This document shows, piece by piece, positions 33,818 to 42,221 of a stretch of 64,000 nt of DNA (position 1 is the first letter of the stretch; each line of letters opens with the position of its first letter). The notes under the pieces are model-generated. The model was not told where the DNA came from, did no database searches, and saw nothing but the letters and a program-made list of their open reading frames with translations. The stretch lies in contig NZ_VIWX01000001.1 of assembly GCF_007829955.1 (NCBI RefSeq), positions 372,001 through 436,000 of the forward strand, given 5' to 3'. The stretch is from Saccharopolyspora dendranthemae (GTDB lineage: Bacteria > Actinomycetota > Actinomycetes > Mycobacteriales > Pseudonocardiaceae). The translations under genes and the position numbers were made by a program.

Positions 33818-34882
33818 GTGACCCTCCCCCTGGGATCGCCGCAGGCCGCCCTCGGCGCCCGGGTCCGGACGATGGCGCGACGCGTGCGCGGTTCGGCGTC
33901 CGGCCTCGCCCTGCGCTTCACCCACGGCACCTCCGCGCTGACCCCGACCGCGGACCCGGTGTCGCGTTCAGGGGCCGAGGTCGTCACCCCCGCGGCCTCG
34001 GCCCCCGGTGCGCTCGGCGTCGCCGCCTCGGACGGGGTGCCGCTGCACGTGGACGTCACCGGTGATCCGCGATCGCCCGTCACCGTGGTCCTCGCTCACG
34101 GGTTCTTGGCGGACAACGACTTCTGGCACCTCCAGCGCTCGTCGCTCGCCCGCAGAGCGCGGGTGGTCTCCTACGACCACCGCGGCCACGGCCGGTCCGA
34201 GATGGGCGGAGTGTCCGCCCTCAACCTCGACCAGCTCGGCGACGACCTGGCAGCAGTGCTCGACCAGACCGCTCCCGAGGGGCCGGTGGTGCTGGTCGGG
34301 CACTCGATGGGCGGCATGGCGATCCTCGCGCTCGCCGAGCAGCGGCCCGAGCTCTTCGGCGACCGCGTGGTCGGCGTCGGCCTGGTGACGACCGCGGCGG
34401 CACCGGTCAACGGTCCTGTGCTGCTCCCGCCCGAGGCCGCCAACCTGGTGCTGGCCGTCATCGACCGGCTGCGACTGACCTCGGTCTCGTGCCGCGCCCT
34501 CAGGCGTGCCGCCCTCGCCACCGCTCGGGCGTTCTCATTCGCCTCGCGGGTGCCGCCGTCGACGGTGGACTTCGTCCTGCAGCTCACGCGGTCGAATCCG
34601 GTCCACGCGCTAGTGGCGCTCATCCCCCAGTTCCTGACCCTGGACAAGCGCGCGGCGCTGCCGGTTCTGGGCCGGGCGGCCACGCTCGTCGTCGGGGCGG
34701 GCCACGACGTGACGATCGCGCCGGAGCACAGCACCGCGATCGCCCGTGCGGTACCGGGCTCCGAACTGGCGATGATCCCGAACGCAGGCCACATGCTCCC
34801 GCTCGAACACCCCGCGGCCCTCGGCGAACTGCTCGACGGCCTCATCGCCCGCGCCACCGCATCCCGGCTCGCCACCGGCTGA
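33818..34882 (+). CDS. Alpha/beta hydrolase
   Basis: An alpha/beta hydrolase of about 354 residues. VVLAHGFLADNDFW carries the oxyanion region, SYDHRGHGRSEMG is typical of the family, VVLVGHSMGGMAI holds the nucleophile serine, and IPNAGHMLPLEHP holds the histidine. The start is uncertain. GTG codons at 33815/33818 and ATG 33872 are all in frame and none has a clear ribosome binding site; the longer frame to 33605 has weak coding character. The arginine-rich first 40 residues are not a signal peptide. It probably hydrolyses an ester, lactone or epoxide; the substrate is unknown. Confidence 0.82.
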   Translation: MTLPLGSPQAALGARVRTMARRVRGSASGLALRFTHGTSALTPTADPVSRSGAEVVTPAASAPGALGVAASDGVPLHVDVTGDPRSPVTVVLAHGFLADNDFWHLQRSSLARRARVVSYDHRGHGRSEMGGVSALNLDQLGDDLAAVLDQTAPEGPVVLVGHSMGGMAILALAEQRPELFGDRVVGVGLVTTAAAPVNGPVLLPPEAANLVLAVIDRLRLTSVSCRALRRAALATARAFSFASRVPPSTVDFVLQLTRSNPVHALVALIPQFLTLDKRAALPVLGRAATLVVGAGHDVTIAPEHSTAIARAVPGSELAMIPNAGHMLPLEHPAALGELLDGLIARATASRLATG

Positions 34883-34923
34883 AACACGGCGTCCCCCACG
34901 GCCGAACCCCTTCGGCGACAACG

Positions 34924-35847
34924 TCATTCAGCCGGGTGCAGTGCTCGCCGGAGAGCTTCCAGGGTTTCGGCTTCCTGACGTTGCGACACCGCTGCTCCGG
35001 CGATCACCGCCGACCGGTGGAAGGTCCCGGGGAACAGGTGCAGCTCCACCGACACTCCCGCGCGCAGCAGCGCGGAGGCGTAGGCCAGGCCCTCGTCGCG
35101 CAGCGGGTCGTTCTCGTACACCGCGAGGTACGCGGGCGGAAGACCCGACAGGTCGTCGGCACGAGCGGGTGCCGCGTGCGCGGGTACGTCCCCGCTCCAC
35201 CCGCGCAGGTAGTGCTGCCAGCTCAGCACCGCGTCGGAGTGGTTCCACAGCGGCGTGTCCCCGAACGTGCGCGCTGAGCGCGTCTCGACCCGGTCGTCGA
35301 CCTCCGGGGCGTCGAGCACCTGGAACCGCACCGGAGGACCGCCACGGTCGCGGACCAGCAGCGTCAGCGCCGCGGCCAGCCCGCCACCCGCGCTCATGCC
35401 GTGGACCGCGAGGCGCGCGGGGTCCACGCCCAGCCGATCGGCCCCGGACGCCGTCCAGCGCAGAGCCGACTCGCAGTCCCGCAACGCGGCCGGGTACGGG
35501 TGTTCGGGCGCCAGCCGGTAATCGACCACGACGACGACCGCGGGGAGCCGCGAGCACAGGTTCACCGCCTGCGCGGTGAGCGAATCCATGCCTCCCATCA
35601 CGAAACCGCCCCCGTGCAACAGCAGCACGGCAGGCAGTGGATCGGGGGCGCCGGACGGGCGGAAGGCCCGGACCGCGACCCCCTCGACGCCGGGCACCTC
35701 GTGCTCGGCGATGTCGACCCCGGTGGTGTCGGCCGGTGCGGCGCGCGCGGCGAGCTCCGCCATCCGCCCGCGAGCTCCGTCGAGGTCGTGGATGTGCAGG
35801 TCGGGCAGCGCGGGCAGGGCTGCGGCCAGCTCGGGATCAAGGTGCAC
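34924..35847 (-). CDS. Alpha/beta hydrolase of the hormone-sensitive lipase family
   Basis: A 307-residue cytosolic esterase. GTG 35845-35847 has a GGAGG box six bases ahead, whereas the longer frame to 35976 lacks one. The HSL signature HGGGF is at residues 78-82, VVVVDYRLAPEHPYPAALRD follows, Ser152 in VHGMSAGGGL is the nucleophile, and FPGTFHRSA contains the histidine. It hydrolyses short-chain or acyl esters. It is divergent from the dicarboxylate symporter with 249 bases between, and converges on the plus-strand hydrolase. Confidence 0.92.
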   Translation of the reverse strand: MHLDPELAAALPALPDLHIHDLDGARGRMAELAARAAPADTTGVDIAEHEVPGVEGVAVRAFRPSGAPDPLPAVLLLHGGGFVMGGMDSLTAQAVNLCSRLPAVVVVVDYRLAPEHPYPAALRDCESALRWTASGADRLGVDPARLAVHGMSAGGGLAAALTLLVRDRGGPPVRFQVLDAPEVDDRVETRSARTFGDTPLWNHSDAVLSWQHYLRGWSGDVPAHAAPARADDLSGLPPAYLAVYENDPLRDEGLAYASALLRAGVSVELHLFPGTFHRSAVIAGAAVSQRQEAETLEALRRALHPAE

Positions 35848-36072
35848 GGCCCACCTCCGGAGAGTTAGGGGTCCTCGCAGAATCACGTTGCTTGGCAGCG
35901 CGGGTGGCGGAACCAGCTGAGTCTCACACTTGAAGACAACGGCTCCCGCCGCATTCTGAAACGACTCCTTCAACACTTTGTTGATCGCGCTGCGCTGCGG
36001 GTTTCCCGCGGATCACGTCTTGACGTTCCCCGTACCGCGATCCACACTTCACGCCACTGTCCGAAAGTATAT

Positions 36073-36087
36073 TTCCGCATAACGGAA
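36073..36087. promoter_or_regulatory. Inverted repeat just upstream of the symporter gene
   Basis: TTCCG-CATAA-CGGAA is a 5-bp perfect inverted repeat ending ten bases before the GTG start, inside an AT-rich patch (AGTATATTT). It could be an operator or overlap the start of transcription; no regulator gene is adjacent. Confidence 0.35.
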
Positions 36088-36096
36088 TGAGGGATC

Positions 36097-37494
36097 GTGT
36101 CCGCAGCTTCGGCGCAAGCATCGCGAAGTCCGGTGCGCAGCGTCCTGTCCTCGTTGTTCGTCCAGGTCCTCATCGCTGCAGCCCTCGGCACCCTCGTCGG
36201 CCACCTGTGGCCGAGCTTCGGCGAGTCGCTGAAGCCGGTCGGAGACGGGTTCATCCGGCTGATCAAGATGGTCATCGCGCCGCTGATCTTCTCCGTCGTG
36301 GTCGTCGGGATCGCCAAGGCCGGTGACATGCGCTCGGTGGGGCGGATCGGGCTCAAAGCCCTGATCTACTTCGAAATCGTCACCACGGCGGCACTCGCGC
36401 TCGGCCTCATCGCGGGCAACGTCGTCCAGCCGGGCGCCGGCCTCAACGTCGACCCGAGCACCCTGGACGCCTCGGGCGTGGAAGCCAAGACGCACGGCGA
36501 GCAGATGCCCGGTGCCGCGGACTTCGTGCTGCACATGATCCCGGAGAGCGCCGTCGGAGCCTTCGCCGACAACGAGCTGCTCCAAGTCCTGCTGCTGGCA
36601 GTGCTGTTCGCCGCGGGTCTCCTGCACGTGGGACTCGATCGCGCCCCGCAGGTCTTCCACTTCATCGAGCAGACCGGCGAAGTCATCTTCAAGATCATCG
36701 GCTACGTGATGCGGTTGGCCCCGATCGCGGTGTTCGGCTCGATGGCCTACCTGATCGGCCAGTACGGCCTGTCCTCGCTGTCGACCTACGCCAAGCTGAT
36801 CGGCGCCTGCTACGGCGCGGCCGCGCTGTTCATCGTCGTGCTCGGCGTGCTGCTGCGCGCGTTCACCGGGTTGAGCCTGATCCGGTTCGTGCGCTTCACG
36901 CGCGAGGAGTTCGCGCTGGCCGTGGGAACCGCGTCCAGCGAGTGCGTGATGCCACGCATGATGGAGAAGCTGGAGCGAGCCGGCTGCCGGAAGGAGGCCG
37001 TCGGTCTCGTGGTGCCGACCGGATACTCGTTCAACCTCGACGGCGCGTCGATCTACCTGTCGCTGGCGACGCTGTTCATGGCGCAGGCCGTGGGCGTGGA
37101 ACTCACCATCGGTCAGCAGATCACCGTCGTCCTCGTTCTCATTCTCACGTCCAAGGGCATGGCGGGCGTGCCGGGTTCTGCCTTCATCGCGTTGTCGGCG
37201 ACGGCCTCCGCGGTCGGCGTGATCCCGGTGGCGGCGGTGGCGCTGATCCTCGGCGCGGACCGGATCATGGACACCATGCGCGTGGTGACCAACCTCCTCG
37301 GGAACTGCGTGGCGACCTTCATCGTGTCCAAATGGGACGGTGCCCTGGATCCGCTGCGGGCGCGAGAAACGCTCGCCACGCCTGAAGCCTCGGCGAAGTT
37401 GATGGCCGCGGAGCATTCCGCGACCACGGCCCAGGACGCGGCCGCTCCGGACTCCCCCACCCAGCAGCACGGCGACCAAGAGCTCAGCAGGTAA
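36097..37494 (+). CDS. dctA: Dicarboxylate:cation symporter (DctA/DAACS family)
   Basis: A 465-residue symporter starting at GTG 36097 behind GAGGGA. Family features are FIRLIKMVIAPLIFSVVVVG in the third helix, the serine-rich re-entrant loop LAVGTASSECVMPRM, VVPTGYSFNLDGASIYL, KGMAGVPGSAFIALSA and NLLGNCVATFIVSKWD. It takes up C4-dicarboxylates (succinate, fumarate, malate) or acidic amino acids with protons or sodium. The C-terminal tail is Ala/Thr/Gln-rich and probably disordered. It is followed by a long terminator hairpin. Confidence 0.93.
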   Translation: MSAASAQASRSPVRSVLSSLFVQVLIAAALGTLVGHLWPSFGESLKPVGDGFIRLIKMVIAPLIFSVVVVGIAKAGDMRSVGRIGLKALIYFEIVTTAALALGLIAGNVVQPGAGLNVDPSTLDASGVEAKTHGEQMPGAADFVLHMIPESAVGAFADNELLQVLLLAVLFAAGLLHVGLDRAPQVFHFIEQTGEVIFKIIGYVMRLAPIAVFGSMAYLIGQYGLSSLSTYAKLIGACYGAAALFIVVLGVLLRAFTGLSLIRFVRFTREEFALAVGTASSECVMPRMMEKLERAGCRKEAVGLVVPTGYSFNLDGASIYLSLATLFMAQAVGVELTIGQQITVVLVLILTSKGMAGVPGSAFIALSATASAVGVIPVAAVALILGADRIMDTMRVVTNLLGNCVATFIVSKWDGALDPLRARETLATPEASAKLMAAEHSATTAQDAAAPDSPTQQHGDQELSR

Positions 37495-37499
37495 CCGCC

Positions 37500-37543
37500 C
37501 CGGTTCGCGCTACCGCCGACGAGTTCCCGGTAGCGCGAACCGG
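37500..37543 (+). terminator. 16-bp hairpin after the symporter gene
   Basis: CCGGTTCGCGCTACCG / CGGTAGCGCGAACCGG form a perfect 16-bp stem with a 12-base loop, starting six bases after the stop codon. There is no U-tract; the position and length make a terminator the best reading. Confidence 0.8.
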
Positions 37544-37998
37544 CGCCGCACGCTCCCCAGCCCCTTCCGCTGCGGTGAAGCCGCGGGACCGAACACCCGC
37601 GCCGCTCAGCGCACCATCCCCCGGCCGGCCGACACCGCTCGGCTCGCGCGACGCCGAAGGTCGGCGCGACGACCGAGCGCGACCTCGCACACCGCGAGCA
37701 CGGGAATCCGCTTTTCGTTGCACTGCAGGCATAACCGCGGTTAGCCTTCACAGTGGCGAGTGCGTTGACGTCCGCCTCTCGCCCCTGCGCGCACCCCGCC
37801 CGTTTCTCCGAAACGCCCGGCGGTGACGCGTCACACGCCTTTCGTCCTGCACGCGTTGTTCCTGGGCGCGCACTTGTATCAGCATGCTCTCAGCGGAAAC
37901 CCGGCGTACGCGCACATCGATTTCCGGTCCGGTCGAACTCCTCTCGGAATTCCCGAATTCATCCCTTCCCGAACGTCGACCACCACCTGAGGGATTGC
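37544..37998. other. Gene-free region upstream of the PepSY gene
   Basis: About 455 bases with no supported ORF. GGTTAGCCT at 37739-37747 matches the core half of an iron box, but its flanks do not (about 10-11 of 19 positions). TTGCAC upstream of it could be a -35 box. GAATTCCCGAATTC near 37950 is a small palindrome. Confidence 0.5.
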
Positions 37999-39381
37999 AT
38001 GGCACCTCCTACCACCGGCCAGGCACCGATACCGGAAGAGGCACCGCGGCGCACTCGTGCCGATGTCGCAGCACTTCCCGACACCGCCGATCCGCGCACC
38101 GGTCTCGCCACCGTCGCCCGTCGCGTGCACTTCATCGCCGGGCTGGCGGTCGCGCCCTTCTTGGTCCTCATGTGCCTCACCGGACTGGTCAACGCGTTCA
38201 CGCCGCAGATCGTCAACGCCGTCCACGGGCAGGAGTTGTTCGCCGACACCGTGACCGGCGAACCCAGACCCGCTGCCGAGCAGGTCGCCGCAGCGCTCTC
38301 CCCTCATCCGCAGGCGAAGCTGAAGGCCGTTCTCCCGCCCGCCGAACCCGGCCGCACGACCGGAGTCGTCCTGTCGACGCCCGGACTTCCCGACATCGAC
38401 CGGTTCTCCGACGAGGACCTCACCGTCTACGTCAACCCCCACACCAACCGCGTGCAAGGCGAGCTCACGACGGTGAAGGACCGGCCGCCCGCGCAGGTGT
38501 GGTTGCGCAACGTCCACGGAAACCTGCACCTCGGCCAGGTGGGGCGGCTCTACTCCGAGTTCGCGACCAGCTGGGTGCCGGTGATCGTCATCTGCGGGCT
38601 CGTCCTCCGGCTCGCGCACCGGCGCCAGTCCGGAACGCGCGACCCGCTCGCGACCCGCGCGCGAGCCCGTGCCGTGCACAGCACGTTGGGACTCTGCCTC
38701 GGGCTCGGCCTCGTGGCGCTCGCGGTCACGGGCTTCTCCCAATCCCACCACGTGGGGGACCGGGTGGACCAGGTGCTCGCGAGTCTCAGCTCCAGCGAAC
38801 CGGAGCTCCACACCGAGGAAGTCACGGTGCCACCGGGTGCCGAGCGCATCGGCGTGGACCGCGTGCTGGAGGCGGCGCACGCCGACGGCCTGCGCGGAGA
38901 GCTGACCATCACCGCACCGGCCGAGCCCGGAGAGATCTTCGCGGTCGCGGAGACCGGAGAGGGCTGGCCCGTCCACAACGACCGCATCGCAGTGGATCCC
39001 CACACAGGACAGGTGATCGACCGCGTCGCGTTCGACGACTACCCGCTGCTCGCCAAGCTCAACGTCCTCGGCGTCCGAGCCCACGACGGCACGTTGTTCG
39101 GGATCGTCAACCAGGTCGTCGTGTCCGCGCTCGCTCTCGGAACGCTGATCCTGATCTTCCTCGCCTACCGGATGTGGTGGAGTCGTCGCCCGCGCGACGC
39201 GGCCTGGCCGTCCCCTCCGCCTCCCGTGTGGCGAGCGCTCCCCCGGCCGGTGCTGCTCACCGCGGTGGTTCTCGGCGCGGCCCTCGCCTGGGCGATGCCC
39301 GTACTCGGCGTCTCCCTCATCGGATTCCTCGTCCTCGACTCGATCATCAGAACCGTCCGGCGCCGTGCGCACCAGGAGTGA
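37999..39381 (+). CDS. PepSY-associated TM domain protein
   Basis: A 460-residue membrane protein starting at ATG 37999 (MAPPTTGQAP) behind GAGGGA. It has the PepSY_TM layout. The first helix is HFIAGLAVAPFLVLMCLTGL, followed by an extracytoplasmic PepSY-like part (VYVNPHTNRVQGEL) and the VHGNLHLGQVGRLY turn. Further helices lie near residues 190, 230 and 375, with a second PepSY-like segment (AVDPHTGQVIDRV) and a last pair of helices at the C-terminus. Members are often iron-regulated and implicated in ferric-siderophore reduction or peptidase inhibition. The weak iron-box-like half site upstream is not enough to claim regulation here. Confidence 0.85.
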   Translation: MAPPTTGQAPIPEEAPRRTRADVAALPDTADPRTGLATVARRVHFIAGLAVAPFLVLMCLTGLVNAFTPQIVNAVHGQELFADTVTGEPRPAAEQVAAALSPHPQAKLKAVLPPAEPGRTTGVVLSTPGLPDIDRFSDEDLTVYVNPHTNRVQGELTTVKDRPPAQVWLRNVHGNLHLGQVGRLYSEFATSWVPVIVICGLVLRLAHRRQSGTRDPLATRARARAVHSTLGLCLGLGLVALAVTGFSQSHHVGDRVDQVLASLSSSEPELHTEEVTVPPGAERIGVDRVLEAAHADGLRGELTITAPAEPGEIFAVAETGEGWPVHNDRIAVDPHTGQVIDRVAFDDYPLLAKLNVLGVRAHDGTLFGIVNQVVVSALALGTLILIFLAYRMWWSRRPRDAAWPSPPPPVWRALPRPVLLTAVVLGAALAWAMPVLGVSLIGFLVLDSIIRTVRRRAHQE

Positions 39382-39464
39382 GGGCAGAGGTGCTCGCGCC
39401 TCGATTCGCCCGGAGGACTCCGCGATCCGGATTCGGCTACTCGTACGACTGGGAGGCGACGATC

Positions 39465-40967
39465 ATGCGCGCTGGATCAGAGACGCAGTGCGACAGGGCC
39501 GCGATCAACGCTGTTCTGACCGAACAATTACCTCTCGGCGGAGAGGAATTCAGCGATCTGTGCGCTGACGCGGATCTGGTCGAGGTGCGCGCTGATCTCC
39601 TCGACGAGGTGGACACCGCACGACTGCGCGATCATTTCGGCGGCCGTCTCGTCTACTGCCTTCGCAGCGCGGACCGAGGAGGGACCTTCGACGGCTCCCC
39701 CGCGCAGCGACGAGCGCGGTTGCTCGCCGCTGCCGAGCGCTACGACTTCGTCGATCTGGAGGCCGATCGCGATCTCGTTCCCGCTCTGCTGGAACGACTT
39801 CCGGCACGACGGCGCCGAATCTCGTGGCACGGCACCGCCCCGGACCAGGACGTGCTGCGCGAGCGGTTCGCCCGGATGACCGCCGCGGGTGCCGCGCACT
39901 ACGTGCTCACGACGGTCACGACTCGGGCCGAGGACGCCTTGGTGCCGCTGCGATTCCTCCGCGGTCTCGGCCGATCGGATGTCACCGCGTTCGGCACGGG
40001 AGCGTCCGGTCTGTGGAGCCGCTTGCTCGCGCCCCACCTCGGCGCACCCGTCGTGTTCGGCGGGGTGGGCGACGGCGAGGCCGACCTGCCGACTGTCCAG
40101 CAGCTGGTGAGCGACTACGGATTCCCCCGGATGCGGGGGCTGAACACCGTCTGCGGGATCGTCGGCCGATCGGTGCTGAGCTCGGTGTCACCGCGCGTGC
40201 ACAACGCCGGTTACCGCGCTCTGGACATCCCGGCCCTGTACTTGCCGTTCCAGGTGAAGGATTTCGAGTCCTTCTGGGACGAGGTCGCCGAGTCCGGTCT
40301 GGCCGAGCTCGGCCTCCCCATGAGCGCGGCCACCGTCGTCGCACCGCACAAGGAATCCGCGCTCGCGGCGGCCGCCACCGCCAGTCGGGCGGCGCGCAGT
40401 TCGGGGTCGGCGAACTCGCTGGTCCGCCACGGCAGCTCCTGGCACGCCGACACCTCCAACAGCCCGGCCATCAGTCGCGCCCTGGCCCGCGAACGAGTAC
40501 CGGTCGCCGGCCGCAAGGCCGCCGTCATCGGGTGCGGCGGCGCCGGACGTGCCGCCGCACTCGCGCTCGCCGAGTGCGGGGCGGACCCCGTGCTCGTCAA
40601 CCGCGACCCGGGACGAGGACGCGCTGTCGCCGGGGAGCTCGGCCTCGGGTTCATCCCCCTCGACGACTTCCACGCCAACGGGTATTCGCTCCTCGTGCAC
40701 GCGACCCCGATGACCGACCGAGCCCCGTTCCACCCGGCTGAGCTCCCGGACGACGCCGTTGTCGTGGACATGGTCTACGCCCCGGAGGAGACCGCGGTCA
40801 GCATCGGCGCCCGCGATCGCGGGCTCACCGTCATCGACGGGTGGGACGTGCTCCTCGCCGACGCCGGTTGCCAGTTCCGCTTCATGACCGACCACGAGAT
40901 CCCGGCCGAGCAGACGCGAGCGCTGCTGCACGCCGCGCGGATCTCCCGGCGCTCCCAGCACCGCTGA
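39465..40967 (+). CDS. Type I dehydroquinase-like domain fused to shikimate dehydrogenase
   Basis: A 500-residue fusion starting at ATG 39465 behind GGGAGG. Residues 1-225 have the type I 3-dehydroquinate dehydratase fold pattern (LVEVRADLLDEVD, RGGTFDGSPAQRR, FVDLEAD, ISWHGTAP with His122, Arg186 in SGLWSRL, Gln near 212). Residues 226-500 are a shikimate dehydrogenase: VCGIVGRSVLSSVSPRVHN, APHKESAL with Lys296, HADTSN with Asp329, GCGGAGRAAAL at 356-366, and VNRDPGRG indicating NADP. The first 264 residues contain no lysine at all, so the Schiff-base lysine of type I dehydroquinases is missing and the first domain is probably inactive. The next gene starts 18 bases downstream, so quinate/shikimate or related aromatic metabolism is possible. 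Confidence 0.88.
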   Translation: MRAGSETQCDRAAINAVLTEQLPLGGEEFSDLCADADLVEVRADLLDEVDTARLRDHFGGRLVYCLRSADRGGTFDGSPAQRRARLLAAAERYDFVDLEADRDLVPALLERLPARRRRISWHGTAPDQDVLRERFARMTAAGAAHYVLTTVTTRAEDALVPLRFLRGLGRSDVTAFGTGASGLWSRLLAPHLGAPVVFGGVGDGEADLPTVQQLVSDYGFPRMRGLNTVCGIVGRSVLSSVSPRVHNAGYRALDIPALYLPFQVKDFESFWDEVAESGLAELGLPMSAATVVAPHKESALAAAATASRAARSSGSANSLVRHGSSWHADTSNSPAISRALARERVPVAGRKAAVIGCGGAGRAAALALAECGADPVLVNRDPGRGRAVAGELGLGFIPLDDFHANGYSLLVHATPMTDRAPFHPAELPDDAVVVDMVYAPEETAVSIGARDRGLTVIDGWDVLLADAGCQFRFMTDHEIPAEQTRALLHAARISRRSQHR

Positions 40968-40985
40968 CGACAGGAAGGATCACGC

Positions 40986-42206
40986 GTGAACCTCGAGGCG
41001 ACTTCAGAAGCATCGTGGCTGCACGACCTCAGCCCCCGGAGCCGTGAGCTGCTCGACCGCGTCGGAGAAGTCGCCGCGGCGTGCGCGGAGCGCGCCGACG
41101 AGCACGACCGCGCGGCGACGTTCCCCCGCAAGGACTTCGAAGACCTGGCCACCGCCGGCCTGAACGCGGCGACGGTTCCCCGCGAGCACGGTGGGCTGGG
41201 ACTCGGCCCGCTCAACGGCGACACGCTCACCCTGTGGCTGATGACCAAGGAACTCGCCAAGGCCGATCTCTCGTTGGGGCGTTGCTGGGAGGGGCACGCC
41301 AATTCCCTCGTCCTCCTCCACGCGCTGGCCTCGGAGCAGCAGCAGGCCCGCTGGTTCGACGGGATCGTGCGCGGCGGCGAGAAGTGGGTGGCCTGGAGCG
41401 GGGAGCCGCAGGCGCGAAAACCGGGCGAGGGCACCAGGTTCGGCACCAGCATCTCCGCTGTCGACGGCGGTTGGGTGCTCGACGGGTCGAAGGCGTTCGC
41501 CACCAGCGCGACCGGTGCCGACTGGGCGATCCTGCTGGTGAACACCGCGGGTCCCGGAGGCGCACGGCACGCCGACGGTCCGCCCGAAGGGCTTCTCCTG
41601 CTGGCGTGCGACCTCTCCGACCCCACGGTCACCGTCGACGATTCGTGGTGGGACCCGATCGGCATGCGAGGCACCGCGAGTCACGTCGTCGAGTTCCACC
41701 AGACCTTCCTGCCCGAGGAGCACCTCATCGGAACGCCCGGCGCCTACCTGCACGAGGGGTGGCAGAGCGCCTTCACGCCCCACTACGCGGCCAGCTTCCT
41801 CGGTGCCGCGGAAGGCGCCTTCGACTACGCGCGGGAGTACCTGCTGCGCCAGGAGAAGACCGCCGATCCCTACGTCCAGCAACGCGCCGGATCCATGGCG
41901 GTCAACATCGACACCGCGCACCTCTGGCTCGCTCACGTCGCTCGCCTCTGGGACGGCGGTGACCGTCCCGGGGCGCAGCGCGCAGGCAACCGAGCGCGCC
42001 ACCTCGTCGAGCACCTCGCGCTGGAGACCGTCGACCACTGCGTCCGCGCCTGCGGAGCGCGCAGCCTGGTTCGCCCCAGTCCCGTGGAGCGAATCCTGCG
42101 CGACCTCACCTTCTACGCACGCCACGACAACGACGACCACGTCCTGGCCACGATCGGGCGCGCCGCGCTCGGCCAGACCCACGACTCGTCGTTCTTCAAG
42201 CCCTGA
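40986..42206 (+). CDS. Acyl-CoA dehydrogenase family protein
   Basis: A 406-residue flavoprotein starting at GTG 40986 behind GGAAGG. The N-terminal helical domain (FPRKDFEDLATAGLNAATVP), the beta domain (KWVAWSGEPQ; GWVLDGSKAFATSATGADW) and the C-terminal helical domain (ERILRDLTFYARHDNDD) follow the acyl-CoA dehydrogenase plan. The last segment resembles the branch of flavin-dependent hydroxylases and desulfurisation monooxygenases (DszC/HsaA-like) as much as true dehydrogenases. The substrate is therefore open. It lies 18 bases after the shikimate-dehydrogenase fusion and is probably co-transcribed with it. Confidence 0.85.
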   Translation: MNLEATSEASWLHDLSPRSRELLDRVGEVAAACAERADEHDRAATFPRKDFEDLATAGLNAATVPREHGGLGLGPLNGDTLTLWLMTKELAKADLSLGRCWEGHANSLVLLHALASEQQQARWFDGIVRGGEKWVAWSGEPQARKPGEGTRFGTSISAVDGGWVLDGSKAFATSATGADWAILLVNTAGPGGARHADGPPEGLLLLACDLSDPTVTVDDSWWDPIGMRGTASHVVEFHQTFLPEEHLIGTPGAYLHEGWQSAFTPHYAASFLGAAEGAFDYAREYLLRQEKTADPYVQQRAGSMAVNIDTAHLWLAHVARLWDGGDRPGAQRAGNRARHLVEHLALETVDHCVRACGARSLVRPSPVERILRDLTFYARHDNDDHVLATIGRAALGQTHDSSFFKP

Positions 42207-42221
42207 CACCCGCGTGCGCGG

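Noticed and set aside
34883..34923. Terminator between the convergent hydrolase genes
   Set aside because: Only short, imperfect pairings; no stem comparable to the other terminators.
37736..37754. Possible iron box upstream of the PepSY gene (GGTTAGCCT core)
   Set aside because: Only about 10-11 of 19 positions match and the second half-site is missing; the true box at 6249-6267 shows what a real site looks like here.
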